25,693 nt of DNA from Uliginosibacterium sp. (GCA_016718265.1 JADKDZ010000013.1:1-25693), one strand, 5' to 3'; shown: positions 7,323 through 14,805, counted from the stretch's first letter. Notes: generated by a model from the letters alone, not told the origin. Program-made: numbers and translations.

Positions 7323-8465
7323 ATGCCACTAACAGCGACCGTAAAGCAGACTCTTTGGGTAGGAGCTGCGATGGAATACAATAAGCAATTCTTGGAATCA
7401 CAAGGAATTGCGTCTATCCTAAATTTGGTAGTGCCTGCTTTCGGTCGGCTGATTGACAAGTCAAAAGTTGATTTGTCTGCAACCGATACCAAGATTGCAA
7501 GCATCGACAGGCAGCCAAGACCGCTACTTGTTGGCGCAATCCCGCTAACAGAGACAGGGACAACTGCAAACAGTTCTACCGTTTCGCTCGCATTCTCGAA
7601 ACACCGCGATGTGTTTGGTATCAATCCAGCGGAATCGAACTGGAACGTTCTAATGGATCGCGTGCCGATTTCGTATGACGACTACCTCAACATTGCGGCA
7701 TCCATTTTGGAAACTGCAATCCCTGATGGTACAGAAATGCGGATGCAGTACGTTGAGCATATCACCATGTTCAACTCGTTGCTGAACGTTCGGGAAGGCG
7801 CTGCAAAGTATTCTACCGATGCTATTTTCAATGCGCCGACAACCAACGCCGGATGGGATGGACTTGTTATGCCTACATTGGGAACATATTCGGCTGCGCG
7901 TAGTACGCTGGAAATCCCTATCGCTAACGCACCGTATGCGGTAAACTCCCTGAAGGATGTAATGAACAAGTTGGGTTGCCTTGGCAACATAACTATCATC
8001 GCAACTACCGGAGTTATTGCACGCCTTGCACCCCTTGCGTACCAAGGCCAAGGAAACGCAACAAATACATCATTCCAGTTCGACAATGGTGTAACAATCA
8101 TTTCAAACGGGTTTATCGATGCGAACTTTACAACGCTTTTCCCAGCGTATGCAGGTCAGGGCTTTGTTGTGGTGAGCGACCTTGCAATGGGTATCACATC
8201 GTTTGCAGAAAAGAGCTGTTTGAACTATGACGGGCAACCGATTGACGGGCATATTTTGTCTGCCGCAATCGATCCATTCATGCCGGACTTTGCACTGAAC
8301 ATGAAGAGCAAAACTCAGTTTGTTGCCGAGCCGAACGGAGCAACAGACAATAACTCTTCATTTGGCTGTAAATCAGACATTCAGATGTGGGCTATCCTGT
8401 CAAAAGTACAGCCACGCTACCGAAATACCGGCGTAACTGGTATCCTCCGTTGCGCGTTCGTATAG
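7323..8465 (+). CDS. Major capsid protein
   Basis: 380 residues, starting five bases after the scaffold stop and followed by a strong terminator. The length fits HK97-fold capsid proteins, and composition is Ala/Asn/Thr-rich with moderate charge. Recognisable traits are an N-terminal arm, a long middle with helix (LKDVMNKLGCLGNITIIATTG), and a C-terminal strand region (SFGCKSDIQMWAILSKVQPRY). Codon use looks more GC-rich and even than in the flanking accessory genes, as in highly expressed genes. I do not see a family-specific motif, so the call rests on gene order, length and composition. Confidence 0.7.
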   Translation: MPLTATVKQTLWVGAAMEYNKQFLESQGIASILNLVVPAFGRLIDKSKVDLSATDTKIASIDRQPRPLLVGAIPLTETGTTANSSTVSLAFSKHRDVFGINPAESNWNVLMDRVPISYDDYLNIAASILETAIPDGTEMRMQYVEHITMFNSLLNVREGAAKYSTDAIFNAPTTNAGWDGLVMPTLGTYSAARSTLEIPIANAPYAVNSLKDVMNKLGCLGNITIIATTGVIARLAPLAYQGQGNATNTSFQFDNGVTIISNGFIDANFTTLFPAYAGQGFVVVSDLAMGITSFAEKSCLNYDGQPIDGHILSAAIDPFMPDFALNMKSKTQFVAEPNGATDNNSSFGCKSDIQMWAILSKVQPRYRNTGVTGILRCAFV

Positions 8466-8471
8466 CTTTTC

Positions 8472-8505
8472 GTGATTAGGTTTTGTTTGGGTTGTACCTA
8501 ATCAC
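8472..8505 (+). terminator. Perfect 10-bp hairpin after the capsid gene
   Basis: GTGATTAGGT (8472-8481) pairs perfectly with ACCTAATCAC (8496-8505) around a 14-base loop rich in G and T. It starts six bases after the capsid stop and just precedes the GC-rich terminator. It has no T tract, so it is more likely an mRNA 3'-end stabiliser or a protein site than a terminator itself. Confidence 0.5.
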
Positions 8506-8506
8506 T

Positions 8507-8542
8507 ACCCCGCTAGAGCAATCTGGCGGGGTTTCTTGTTTG
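8507..8542 (+). terminator. Terminator of the head operon, GCAA tetraloop
   Basis: ACCCCGCTAGA (8507-8517) pairs with TCTGGCGGGGT (8522-8532), an 11-bp stem with one U-G wobble, closed by a GCAA (GNRA) tetraloop and followed by TTTCTTGTTTG. It is a strong rho-independent terminator for the 260-8465 operon. Confidence 0.85.
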
Positions 8543-8543
8543 T

Positions 8544-8719
8544 GGTAATCAGATAGTTACAATCGTTGTTAAATCTCGCGGAATAATGAGCGTGAATGAT
8601 TGTGCGGTATGATTCTGGCTGTAACGTGTAGAAATCTTTGCGAGTGTGCTGTATTATATTGCATATCTGTTGACTTTACTTTCTAATTGTTGTATCTTTG
8701 TGAAACAATAAGGGCAATG
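8544..8719 (+). repeat. Operon-junction cassette, copy A
   Basis: The rightward copy of a dispersed intergenic cassette. It contains GGTAATCA (8544-8551), an 18-base segment at 8557-8574 identical to copy C, a diverged spacer where copies B and C have a terminator hairpin, the conserved block from 8619 to about 8661, and a promoter. Bases 8619-8719 match copy B (17218-17318, opposite strand) at 92 of 101 positions without gaps. It drives the accessory operon beginning at 8746. Confidence 0.85.
8669..8700 (+). promoter_or_regulatory. Bacteroidota-type promoter of accessory operon (cassette A)
   Basis: -33 box GTTG at 8669-8672, 20-base spacer, -7 box TATCTTTG at 8693-8700, a full match to TAnnTTTG. 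Transcription should start near 8706. A short dyad (AATAA 8707-8711 / TTATT 8726-8730) lies at the expected 5' end of the mRNA. Confidence 0.85.
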
Positions 8720-8745
8720 AAGCAATTATTGAAAACTTGGAAATC

Positions 8746-9006
8746 ATGGCAACTTCAAATTTTATCCCAACAGTAACCTATTTCACAAAAGAAGTTCGGG
8801 TTAATATAACCCGCACATACAACGGTGCTATACTCAAAAATATGATACTTAGGAGTATCACGAACTACGGTAGCTTTAAAATCTACCATTGCGTAAATGA
8901 CAATAATACAAAACTACAAGGTTGTGCAGGTTGGATTCTTGGATATGCTGGTTATTACACAGTATCCAAAAAAGATACTTCTTACATTGTAAAACTTGCA
9001 AAATAA
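8746..9006 (+). CDS. Small protein of unknown function, first in accessory operon
   Basis: 86 residues from ATG at 8746 (MATSNFIPT); an in-frame TTG at 8737 adds only three residues. Predicted mostly beta, with several aromatic and Tyr/Thr-rich strands and a hydrophobic GWILGYAGYYTVS hairpin; two cysteines; no membrane-length segment. No family recognised. It is the first gene behind the cassette A promoter, as a similarly small unknown gene at 16963-17190 follows the near-identical cassette B. It is therefore probably strongly expressed. Confidence 0.65.
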   Translation: MATSNFIPTVTYFTKEVRVNITRTYNGAILKNMILRSITNYGSFKIYHCVNDNNTKLQGCAGWILGYAGYYTVSKKDTSYIVKLAK

Positions 9007-9013
9007 CATAACC

Positions 9014-9331
9014 ATGAAAATCATAAACTTAACTCCGCACCCGATAAATATTATCGGTGCTGAAAACAAAACCATCGCTACTATAAATAGCGATGGCGTA
9101 GCAAGGCTGCAATCCAGTACGGTAAGTGCTGGAAGTTTTGAAGGAATACCCATTACAAAGACTGTTTACGGCGTTCCTACTGGCCTTCCAGATTTTGAGC
9201 CAGGCGTTTTTATTATAGTTTCTCAGATAATAAAAAATGCTTATCCAGATAGAATAGACCTTCTTGTTCCATCGGAGGTTGTAAGGGATTCTGATGGAAA
9301 GGTAATAGGATGCCGTAGCTTAGGAATTTAA
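9014..9331 (+). CDS. Conserved phage protein of the LTPHxI family
   Basis: 105 residues from ATG at 9014; the in-frame TTG at 8996 overlaps the previous gene and is rejected. The N-terminus KIINLTPHPINI, the central GVPTGLPDF(E)PGVFIIVS and the C-terminal DLLVPSEVVRDSDGKVIGC match a family seen widely in phages and mobile elements. Members are about 90-110 residues and their molecular function is, as far as I know, not established. The compact beta-rich fold is inferred from the strand pattern. It starts eight bases after the preceding stop. Confidence 0.75.
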   Translation: MKIINLTPHPINIIGAENKTIATINSDGVARLQSSTVSAGSFEGIPITKTVYGVPTGLPDFEPGVFIIVSQIIKNAYPDRIDLLVPSEVVRDSDGKVIGCRSLGI

Positions 9332-9353
9332 TTACGTAAAAAAATAGTTCAAT

Positions 9354-9779
9354 ATGAAAAAGTTTGAGGTCGTAAATTGCGGGACAAAAACTATTCAATT
9401 TGTTGATTCAGAGTCAGAGTCAGAATTGAAAGGAATTGACAGTTATAGCAAAATAACGCTCGTAGCTGAATATGCCTTTAATCGTCAAGATATTGTTGAT
9501 GCTATAAACAATAGGGCGGAATACGCTAAAAAAACTATGCGGTGGGGTATAGCATATTATTTTGAATCTAAAGAAGGCATCGGGCTTAGCCTCGATGCCG
9601 GCGAGTTTTGCAAGCACGGTGATTCTGGTGTTGAATATTCTGGCGAATCGTCAGATGGTATGCGTAACGGAAATGGCATACAAAACACATGCGACTACCG
9701 TAAAGATATTTCAAGCATATTGTACAATAGCCACAATATGCAGAAGGCAATAGATTGGTACTTATCTATTAAGAATTAG
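9354..9779 (+). CDS. Accessory protein of unknown function
   Basis: 141 residues from ATG at 9354. A beta-rich N-terminus (FEVVNCGTKTIQFVDSE) leads into a helix (FNRQDIVDAINNRAEYAKK), then a Gly/Ser/Asn-rich central region and a C-terminal helix (HNMQKAIDWYLSIKN). No motif or family recognised. It lies 22 bases after the previous gene in the same operon. The SESESE stretch near residue 20 is encoded by a short GAGTCA-type repeat. Confidence 0.6.
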   Translation: MKKFEVVNCGTKTIQFVDSESESELKGIDSYSKITLVAEYAFNRQDIVDAINNRAEYAKKTMRWGIAYYFESKEGIGLSLDAGEFCKHGDSGVEYSGESSDGMRNGNGIQNTCDYRKDISSILYNSHNMQKAIDWYLSIKN

Positions 9780-9785
9780 TACGCC

Positions 9786-9896
9786 ATGAACACAACATCA
9801 AAACAGGCAGGTAAACGCCTAAACACCTTCATAAATTCGCTCGAAATACCGATGCACGCAATTGCATGGTATGTGGCTACAAAATCGCTAATATAG
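9786..9896 (+). CDS. Possible small ORF, 36 residues
   Basis: A 36-residue reading frame (MNTTSKQAGKRLNTFINSLE at the start) beginning six bases after the preceding stop and ending 40 bases before the next gene. The N-terminal half is polar and basic, the C-terminal half (IPMHAIAWYVATKSLI) amphipathic. It fills an otherwise empty gap in a packed operon, which is the main reason to keep it. No family recognised; it may be non-coding. Confidence 0.4.
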   Translation: MNTTSKQAGKRLNTFINSLEIPMHAIAWYVATKSLI

Positions 9897-9936
9897 GAGT
9901 TTGTGGGCTGGGGTTATAAACTTAAACTAGTGAGAC

Positions 9937-10221
9937 ATGAAATATCAATTTGTACAGAGTAGATATAAGAGTAGGTGGACTGGTATAATATTGCACGAAA
10001 TACCGGTAATTCCTAAAGAGAGAAAATACAATAGTGCGGTTGTGCTTGTTGTAAAATGTGCAAACGGTGAAAAACCAAGAAAGAGGATTTTAAAGGTTTA
10101 CTCTACGTACTGGCTAAACATCGTAAAACATACCGATATTTCTTGGATTAACAAAGACTGGTTTAAACCTGCATATTATGATAAAAAAACATACCCATAC
10201 AAATGGAAACAGCAAAAATGA
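9937..10221 (+). CDS. Small basic protein of unknown function
   Basis: 94 residues, strongly basic (Lys/Arg-rich) with many Tyr and Trp, ending YPYKWKQQK. The alternating pattern VVLVVKCANGEKPRKRILKVYS suggests a small beta domain, and the charge suggests nucleic-acid contact. No family is recognised. The stop overlaps the next ATG as ATGA, indicating translational coupling. Confidence 0.6.
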   Translation: MKYQFVQSRYKSRWTGIILHEIPVIPKERKYNSAVVLVVKCANGEKPRKRILKVYSTYWLNIVKHTDISWINKDWFKPAYYDKKTYPYKWKQQK

Positions 10222-10283
10222 AGTTTAAAGATGCGCCAATCGGTGCGCGTTTTAAACAGCGTAACGGAAATGGTACTATATGA
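10218..10283 (+). CDS. Minigene of 21 residues, possible truncated gene
   Basis: A 21-residue frame (MKFKDAPIGARFKQRNGNGT plus I) that overlaps the upstream stop by ATGA and the downstream start by ATGA. The opening MKFKDxPIGxRF resembles the start of a longer phage protein family, so this may be a truncated remnant kept because it couples translation of its neighbours. No longer frame continues it downstream. Function is unknown. Confidence 0.4.
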   Translation: MKFKDAPIGARFKQRNGNGTI

Positions 10284-10486
10284 GCTTAACAACACTAAAA
10301 AAAGATTTTCTTTCAATGCTCGACTTGAAAGCAGAAATCACAATGTACAATCAAATGCTTTTGCACAATAGCAACACGCTGGATAAAAGAAACTATAATC
10401 CAGAAAAATGCCAAAATATAAGGGCGAAGATTGCAGAGCTTCAAACAGAGTACAATCACTTGTTTAATAAGTGGTTTAACGAGTAA
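10280..10486 (+). CDS. Small helical protein of unknown function
   Basis: 68 residues from ATG at 10280, coupled by ATGA to the minigene before it. Predicted as two helices forming a hairpin (residues 2-36 and 40-66), with Leu/Ile/Met spacing typical of a coiled coil. No cysteine pair, membrane segment or family signature. Similar short coiled-coil proteins are common in phage accessory operons; nothing more specific can be said. Confidence 0.6.
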   Translation: MSLTTLKKDFLSMLDLKAEITMYNQMLLHNSNTLDKRNYNPEKCQNIRAKIAELQTEYNHLFNKWFNE

Positions 10487-10496
10487 AAACAAGAAA

Positions 10497-10745
10497 ATGA
10501 AACACATAAAAAACCACATAATCCGCATCCTGACAGGTTGGCACGCTGTCGAGACTTTTGGTAATCCGAAAGGAAAAACAAAAGACTATATAGCATGCCA
10601 CAAAAACGGGGTTGTAACTGAACAGTACTACTCAAACTTATCAAAAAGATGGTTTAGTTGTTATGGTAGAGTAAAAGAAGACAATCCAGTTGTTTTCTGG
10701 AGAAAATTGCCGAAACGTCCTATGTTTTTTAAAATTGATGGATGA
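10497..10745 (+). CDS. Small basic protein of unknown function
   Basis: 82 residues from ATG at 10497 (MKHIKNHIIRIL). A longer reading from 10431 overlaps the previous gene by 56 bases and is rejected. Basic and aromatic-rich, with a beta-hairpin-like middle (DYIACHKNGVVTEQYYSNLS) and a C-terminal VVFWRKLPKRPMFFKIDG. The stop overlaps the next ATG (TGATG). Family not recognised; it may bind nucleic acid, judging only from charge. Confidence 0.6.
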   Translation: MKHIKNHIIRILTGWHAVETFGNPKGKTKDYIACHKNGVVTEQYYSNLSKRWFSCYGRVKEDNPVVFWRKLPKRPMFFKIDG

Positions 10746-10918
10746 TGAAATACAAAGTAATCGCAGACTATCCCGGCTCTCCTTTTGAAATTGGAGACAT
10801 TGTAGAGTTGAACGGTATTTGGTTTGGAGCAAACGAACCTCAAAAGTGGATTGAGAATCCTGAAAAGTACCCTCATATTTTTCAAGAGGTTACTACTGAT
10901 AAATTTATCAAAGACTAA
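10745..10918 (+). CDS. Small conserved-looking protein, last gene of accessory operon
   Basis: 57 residues starting MKYKVIADYPGSPFEIGDIV and containing WIENPEKYPHIFQE. The pattern DYPGxxFxxGD followed by NPxKYPxIF is one I associate with short Bacteroidota phage proteins that form a small beta barrel; the role is unknown. It is coupled to the upstream gene by TGATG and ends three bases before the terminator, which supports it as a real gene. Confidence 0.6.
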   Translation: MKYKVIADYPGSPFEIGDIVELNGIWFGANEPQKWIENPEKYPHIFQEVTTDKFIKD

Positions 10919-10920
10919 CG

Positions 10921-10955
10921 AAAACAGCCCCGCAATAAACATGCGGGGCTGTTTT
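10921..10955. terminator. Bidirectional terminator between converging operons
   Basis: A perfect 14-bp stem, AAAACAGCCCCGCA (10921-10934) with TGCGGGGCTGTTTT (10942-10955), loop of seven bases. A-rich and T-rich arms on both sides let it stop transcripts from the plus-strand accessory operon (stop at 10918) and from the minus-strand tape measure gene (stop at 10959). Confidence 0.9.
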
Positions 10956-10958
10956 GTT

Positions 10959-13900
10959 TTACAATAGCGGGCTATTTTTCTGCATCCGCGTAATCATTGT
11001 ATTTCCTTTTCGCATCCTGATAGATACAGCATCCGCAAGATTATCAATATCAGCACCCATGTACTCGCTCTTGTTTTCAACTGCTTTTGTTAGCCTTGCA
11101 ACCTCGCCCAACAGTTTCCCGTTTTGAGCTTCTAGCTGGTAGCTCATTTGAAAACGCGCCACAACCTCGCTGTTTTTAGCACCTTCAAGCGCACTTGTAT
11201 GTGTACTGTTAAAAATCTTTTCATTGTTGTGGATAATCGCAAGCCTGCCGTTTTTCCCGTCTATCCCGCCTCCGCTAATAACACCGGTGTTATCAGTTCC
11301 TTTCTCGAAACTTCCTACGATAAATTGAGCCGCCTGTTTCAAAACAATCGCATCTCCTGCGGTTTTTGTTGCAGGGTTCTTTTCGCCGTTGGCAGCGTTT
11401 GCAGCGTAAGCCGTTAGGATAGCGGTTAGGCTTTGGATAGCAAGCAGTTTGCGCTGGTTTTCCTCTTTTTTCTGCTTAAGCTTTTCGGTTTGTTCTTCCT
11501 GTTTTATCAGGTTTTCCCCGGCTTTTTCAACTCCTTTATCTGCAAGCTGTTCTAACCTTGCCTGCTTTTTTTGCGATGCCTCAATCTCAGCATTAGCCCG
11601 TTCTTCATTCTGTTTTTTAAGAGCCTCAAAAAGAGCATCCTCAAAAGCCTTAACGGCGGCCGCAGATTCCTCTACTGTTTTCTTTCTCTTAGCCTGCTGT
11701 TCATTTTCCTTTTCCGCGCTTTCGGCTTTCGCTTTATCCTGCTTTTCCAGCTCTTTGATTGTTGCCTCTGTTTTCTTCTTTTCGAGTTCGATTTCCATTT
11801 TGGCAAGCTCGTTCTTTATCTGCGCTTCTCGCTCGCTCTTTGTGCTAACAAGCAATAGCTCAGCTTCCAAAGATGCTTTTTTGTTGTCGAAAGCAATTTG
11901 AGCATACTTTTCCTCAATATCTGATACTCCTTTTTGGTATTCCTCAGAAGTAAGTAGACCGGTAGCTCTTAGCATTGCAATCTCAGATGCTTGCTTGCTC
12001 AGCATTGCGGTTTCTTGCTCTAGTGTTAGTATCCGCGCGTCTTCCTCTTTAATCTGTTTTTTCATTTCCAAAACAGCCTCGATGTTGTCGCCGTAATCCT
12101 CAACATGTTGCCTCAGTCGATCTTCGATTATTTCGGATTTTTCAAGCTCCCTGATTGCAAGCCTTAGCGTTTCCAAGTCTTCAATTTTTACAAGTTTCAT
12201 TATTGCTTCCTTGTTTTGGCTTCCTGCGAGTTTTGGATCTGCGAATATTTCAGCTGTCTTGGCTTGTGTTTTTTTAAGCTGGTCATTCGCAAGGTCATAC
12301 AGCCTTTTTTTCTCTGATGTTGCAACCCTAATATCAGATACTTCCTGCTCTATCAGTGTTAGCTTTTTGGCGTACGTGTCCTGAATGATGTCCGCATCAA
12401 CTTCCAAGCTGTCTTGGTCTGCTTGGCGTTGCTTGTTTTTCAGGTCGCGTACTTTCGCGGAGTATTCTCCCTCAGCAGTATATAGCGCAGCAAGAGAGTT
12501 TTGGAACTCGTTCAGACGCGCTGGGTCTGCCTTGGCCATAAGTTTATCGCGGAAAGCCTTGTTGTTTTCGTACAGCTCACGTATTTTTGTGCTTGCGTTT
12601 GTTGCGGTAACTCCGAATTTATCAAAAATCTTTACTGTATTTGCTTGGTCGCTCAGGAATAGGTTTGTTGCGGTAGTTTTTAGCGTTCCTTCATTTAGCT
12701 CTTTTGTTAAGCGTGCCATTTTCAAAGTCTCTTCACCTGCTTTTTTCATTGCGGCCGCACGCTTAGTTAGTGATTCTGTATTATCACCCTCAATCATGTC
12801 CAAGTACGCAACCTGTGCGCCCAACTTTGCAAGCTGGATTGCATAATCCCCGGTGAGAGTCAGCAGGTCGTTCATGGATTTAGTGTATGCGTCAATTGCA
12901 TCAGCTGCTTTTCCAGTCCATACAGATACTAGTTTTTCAGCTAATGTTTCTGCTGTTTTCGCTATTGGCTTCATGCCAGAATCTTCAAGCTCCTTTACTT
13001 TTTTAGCATAGTTGCCCAATTCCTCTACTATTTTCTTTATTTTTTCCTTTCTTAGCTCAGGCGTCTCAAATTCAGAAAGCGGGCTTTTAGCTGCCTCGTA
13101 TAGCCTATTTTCAAGCTCTGCTTTTTTTGATAGTGCTTTGTCTAGTTCGTTACCTACATTCTCAACCTCTACCTTTATTAGCCCCATTTTTTCTAGGGCT
13201 ATTTGAGAAAGTAGCCCAAAACTCATTTCAAGTTTTTTCATGGTTGAAGCCAAAACTTCACCACCTGCACGCGTGGAAGCAAAAGCCGTAGCTATCCCAC
13301 CGGCCGCGCCGACTGCCAAAGAACCGATACCTATCTTTATCCCCCTGAATATCTTTCCAGTTCGGGTTACTTCTTTGCCTGTTTTTTCAGATTCCTCTTT
13401 TGCTTTTTCCAGCCATGCGGTATATTTTTCAATTCCAGCAGTTAGCAACCCGATTGCAGGCGAAAACTTTGATGTTATTGCAGATAATCCATCAATCGAA
13501 CTTCCAAAACTATTGGTAGAGTTCAATGCAGCCAAAATCGAATCGGTATAATTACCAACATTCATTTTCTGCTGCTTCAGCTTATCGCTGTTTTCAGAAA
13601 TAACCTCATTGTTAGCGTTTATTTCGTCATTTATAGCCTTGATTTTCTCCTTTGCTTCATCGCTGTAAATGTCGGTCATTGAGTCGCGCTCGCGGGCAAG
13701 TTGCCTATTACGCGCTACTAGTTTTTCGATTGCCCCGGCTTGGTCATCCAGCATGATAGCCTCGTCTTTTAGCCTCTTTATCCGCGCCTCATCTTGCCTT
13801 TTGCGGATAATTTCAGCTTTGATTTCATCATCGGTCATATCCGCAAGTGCTTTCTTGCGCTTTGCGTCCCGATCAGCATCCCGCTTTGCTTTTTCCTTTG

Positions 13901-14285
13901 CCTTTTCCTCAGCTTTTGCCTGCCGTTCCAGCTCACGCGCTGCCTGCCTTGCCTTATTTGCCTCGGCTCTTGCCTCGCGTGCAAGTTCGCTTTGGGCATG
14001 GTTAGCCCGCATTTCCGCAAGTTTATTCTCTAATTCTTGCGTTTTTTTAATGAGTTCGTTAAAAACAAGCCAATTTTTATTATTTTCTTGGATTGTTCTC
14101 TCAAATTCCTTCATATCATCAAACAGGGACATATTAAGCCCCTTGCCTGCTTTTGCTGACGCGTCAAGAACCGATGCAAAATCCTTCGTCAATTGCACCA
14201 GCTCGCCGTGGAATTTTTGGGCATTATCAATCTCTTTTTCAAATAGCCCCGGCTCAATTACCTTATCGTGCGTTACCTTTGCCAC
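10959..14285 (-). CDS. Tail tape measure protein
   Basis: 1108 residues, the longest gene here and typical of a siphovirus tape measure, which sets tail length and is released ahead of DNA. Long charged coiled coils occupy residues about 74-240 and 740-900. A glycine-rich hydrophobic patch (about 315-337, LAVGAAGGIATAFAS) could insert into membrane. The NVGNYTDSI segment near 242 resembles Bacteroidota phage tape measures. Near the C-terminus, GGGIDGKNGRLAIIHNNEKI resembles the conserved end motif of this group. At about 1 residue per 1.5 angstrom, tail length would be roughly 160 nm. It overlaps the upstream chaperone-like gene by 23 bases and ends at a shared terminator. Confidence 0.9.
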   Translation of the reverse strand: MAKVTHDKVIEPGLFEKEIDNAQKFHGELVQLTKDFASVLDASAKAGKGLNMSLFDDMKEFERTIQENNKNWLVFNELIKKTQELENKLAEMRANHAQSELAREARAEANKARQAARELERQAKAEEKAKEKAKRDADRDAKRKKALADMTDDEIKAEIIRKRQDEARIKRLKDEAIMLDDQAGAIEKLVARNRQLARERDSMTDIYSDEAKEKIKAINDEINANNEVISENSDKLKQQKMNVGNYTDSILAALNSTNSFGSSIDGLSAITSKFSPAIGLLTAGIEKYTAWLEKAKEESEKTGKEVTRTGKIFRGIKIGIGSLAVGAAGGIATAFASTRAGGEVLASTMKKLEMSFGLLSQIALEKMGLIKVEVENVGNELDKALSKKAELENRLYEAAKSPLSEFETPELRKEKIKKIVEELGNYAKKVKELEDSGMKPIAKTAETLAEKLVSVWTGKAADAIDAYTKSMNDLLTLTGDYAIQLAKLGAQVAYLDMIEGDNTESLTKRAAAMKKAGEETLKMARLTKELNEGTLKTTATNLFLSDQANTVKIFDKFGVTATNASTKIRELYENNKAFRDKLMAKADPARLNEFQNSLAALYTAEGEYSAKVRDLKNKQRQADQDSLEVDADIIQDTYAKKLTLIEQEVSDIRVATSEKKRLYDLANDQLKKTQAKTAEIFADPKLAGSQNKEAIMKLVKIEDLETLRLAIRELEKSEIIEDRLRQHVEDYGDNIEAVLEMKKQIKEEDARILTLEQETAMLSKQASEIAMLRATGLLTSEEYQKGVSDIEEKYAQIAFDNKKASLEAELLLVSTKSEREAQIKNELAKMEIELEKKKTEATIKELEKQDKAKAESAEKENEQQAKRKKTVEESAAAVKAFEDALFEALKKQNEERANAEIEASQKKQARLEQLADKGVEKAGENLIKQEEQTEKLKQKKEENQRKLLAIQSLTAILTAYAANAANGEKNPATKTAGDAIVLKQAAQFIVGSFEKGTDNTGVISGGGIDGKNGRLAIIHNNEKIFNSTHTSALEGAKNSEVVARFQMSYQLEAQNGKLLGEVARLTKAVENKSEYMGADIDNLADAVSIRMRKGNTMITRMQKNSPLL

Positions 14286-14736
14286 TGTTCTCTATGTTTT
14301 TAGTTTCGTTAATAGCTTTTACAGCCCCAAATATAATGCGCGATGCCATATCCGCATTGTAATGAATGCCAGTTTTCTCGCTCAGCTCCGCGCAAAATAC
14401 ATCAGCATCCTTGCTTTTTCTTGCAGTGCTGCTTATTAGCTGTATTTCAGATTCGATCCTGTTAATATCATTCAGCAACTTGCGGTTGTATGTTGCGGAA
14501 AATTGCGCCCGCAGTACCATTAACCGCTTCTGCTTTTCTGCTATCATCTTATATTCGTCAGATATTCCGAAAATCGCAAAGTACTCGCGCTGGATGTTAT
14601 TCCAGTGTATTTCAAGCACATTCTCATTGTAAAATTTTGATTTGCAGAGCGATTTCAAGTCTCCTTTGCTTGCACTACAGAATATGCGGTACGGCACATC
14701 CAAGCACTCCCAGTATCCAAAATTATTATCATTCAT
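14263..14736 (-). CDS. Probable tail assembly chaperone
   Basis: 157 residues from ATG at 14736 (MNDNNFGYWECL); a longer reading from 14850 would run into the oppositely facing tail tube gene and is rejected. Largely helical, with a central charged coiled-coil stretch (RLMVLRAQFSATYNRKLLND). It overlaps the tape measure start by 23 bases. A gene between tube and tape measure is normally the chaperone that coats the tape measure (gpG/gpT-like). I see no clear slippery heptamer at the end for the usual frameshifted extension. Assignment is positional. Confidence 0.6.
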   Translation of the reverse strand: MNDNNFGYWECLDVPYRIFCSASKGDLKSLCKSKFYNENVLEIHWNNIQREYFAIFGISDEYKMIAEKQKRLMVLRAQFSATYNRKLLNDINRIESEIQLISSTARKSKDADVFCAELSEKTGIHYNADMASRIIFGAVKAINETKNIENSGKGNAR

Positions 14737-14752
14737 TTGGGATGTTTTTTTG

Positions 14753-14760
14753 CAAATATA
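14753..14760 (-). promoter_or_regulatory. -7 box of leftward tape-measure operon
   Basis: On the minus strand this reads TATATTTG, matching TAnnTTTG, 16 bases before the ATG at 14736. The nearest TTTG upstream is at 14788-14791, a 27-base spacer, longer than the 20 bases in the cassette promoters. A weaker promoter or one needing an activator is likely. Confidence 0.5.
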
Positions 14761-14763
14761 CGC

Positions 14764-14771
14764 TATCTTTG
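14764..14771 (+). promoter_or_regulatory. -7 box of rightward tail tube operon
   Basis: TATCTTTG, the same -7 sequence as cassettes A and B, lies 34 bases before the ATG at 14806. The nearest TTTG is at 14736-14739, a 24-base spacer. The box is only three bases from the minus-strand -7 box, so the two promoters should compete. Confidence 0.55.
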
Positions 14772-14805
14772 CCCTGTTTAGTACTAACAAACAACGAATT
14801 AATAT

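Noticed and set aside
8717..8776. A 19-residue leader peptide (MKQLLKTWKSWQLQILSQQ) in the cassette A leader
   Set aside because: In the near-identical leader of cassette B the same ATG is followed at once by a stop, so the frame is not conserved. It also overlaps the real gene start.
13669..14439. A 256-codon plus-strand frame, and others (11449-11901, 12385-12846), opposite the tape measure gene
   Set aside because: They are antisense shadows: Ser/Phe/Leu-rich products that mirror the Glu/Lys/Ala-rich coiled coil on the other strand, with no start context.
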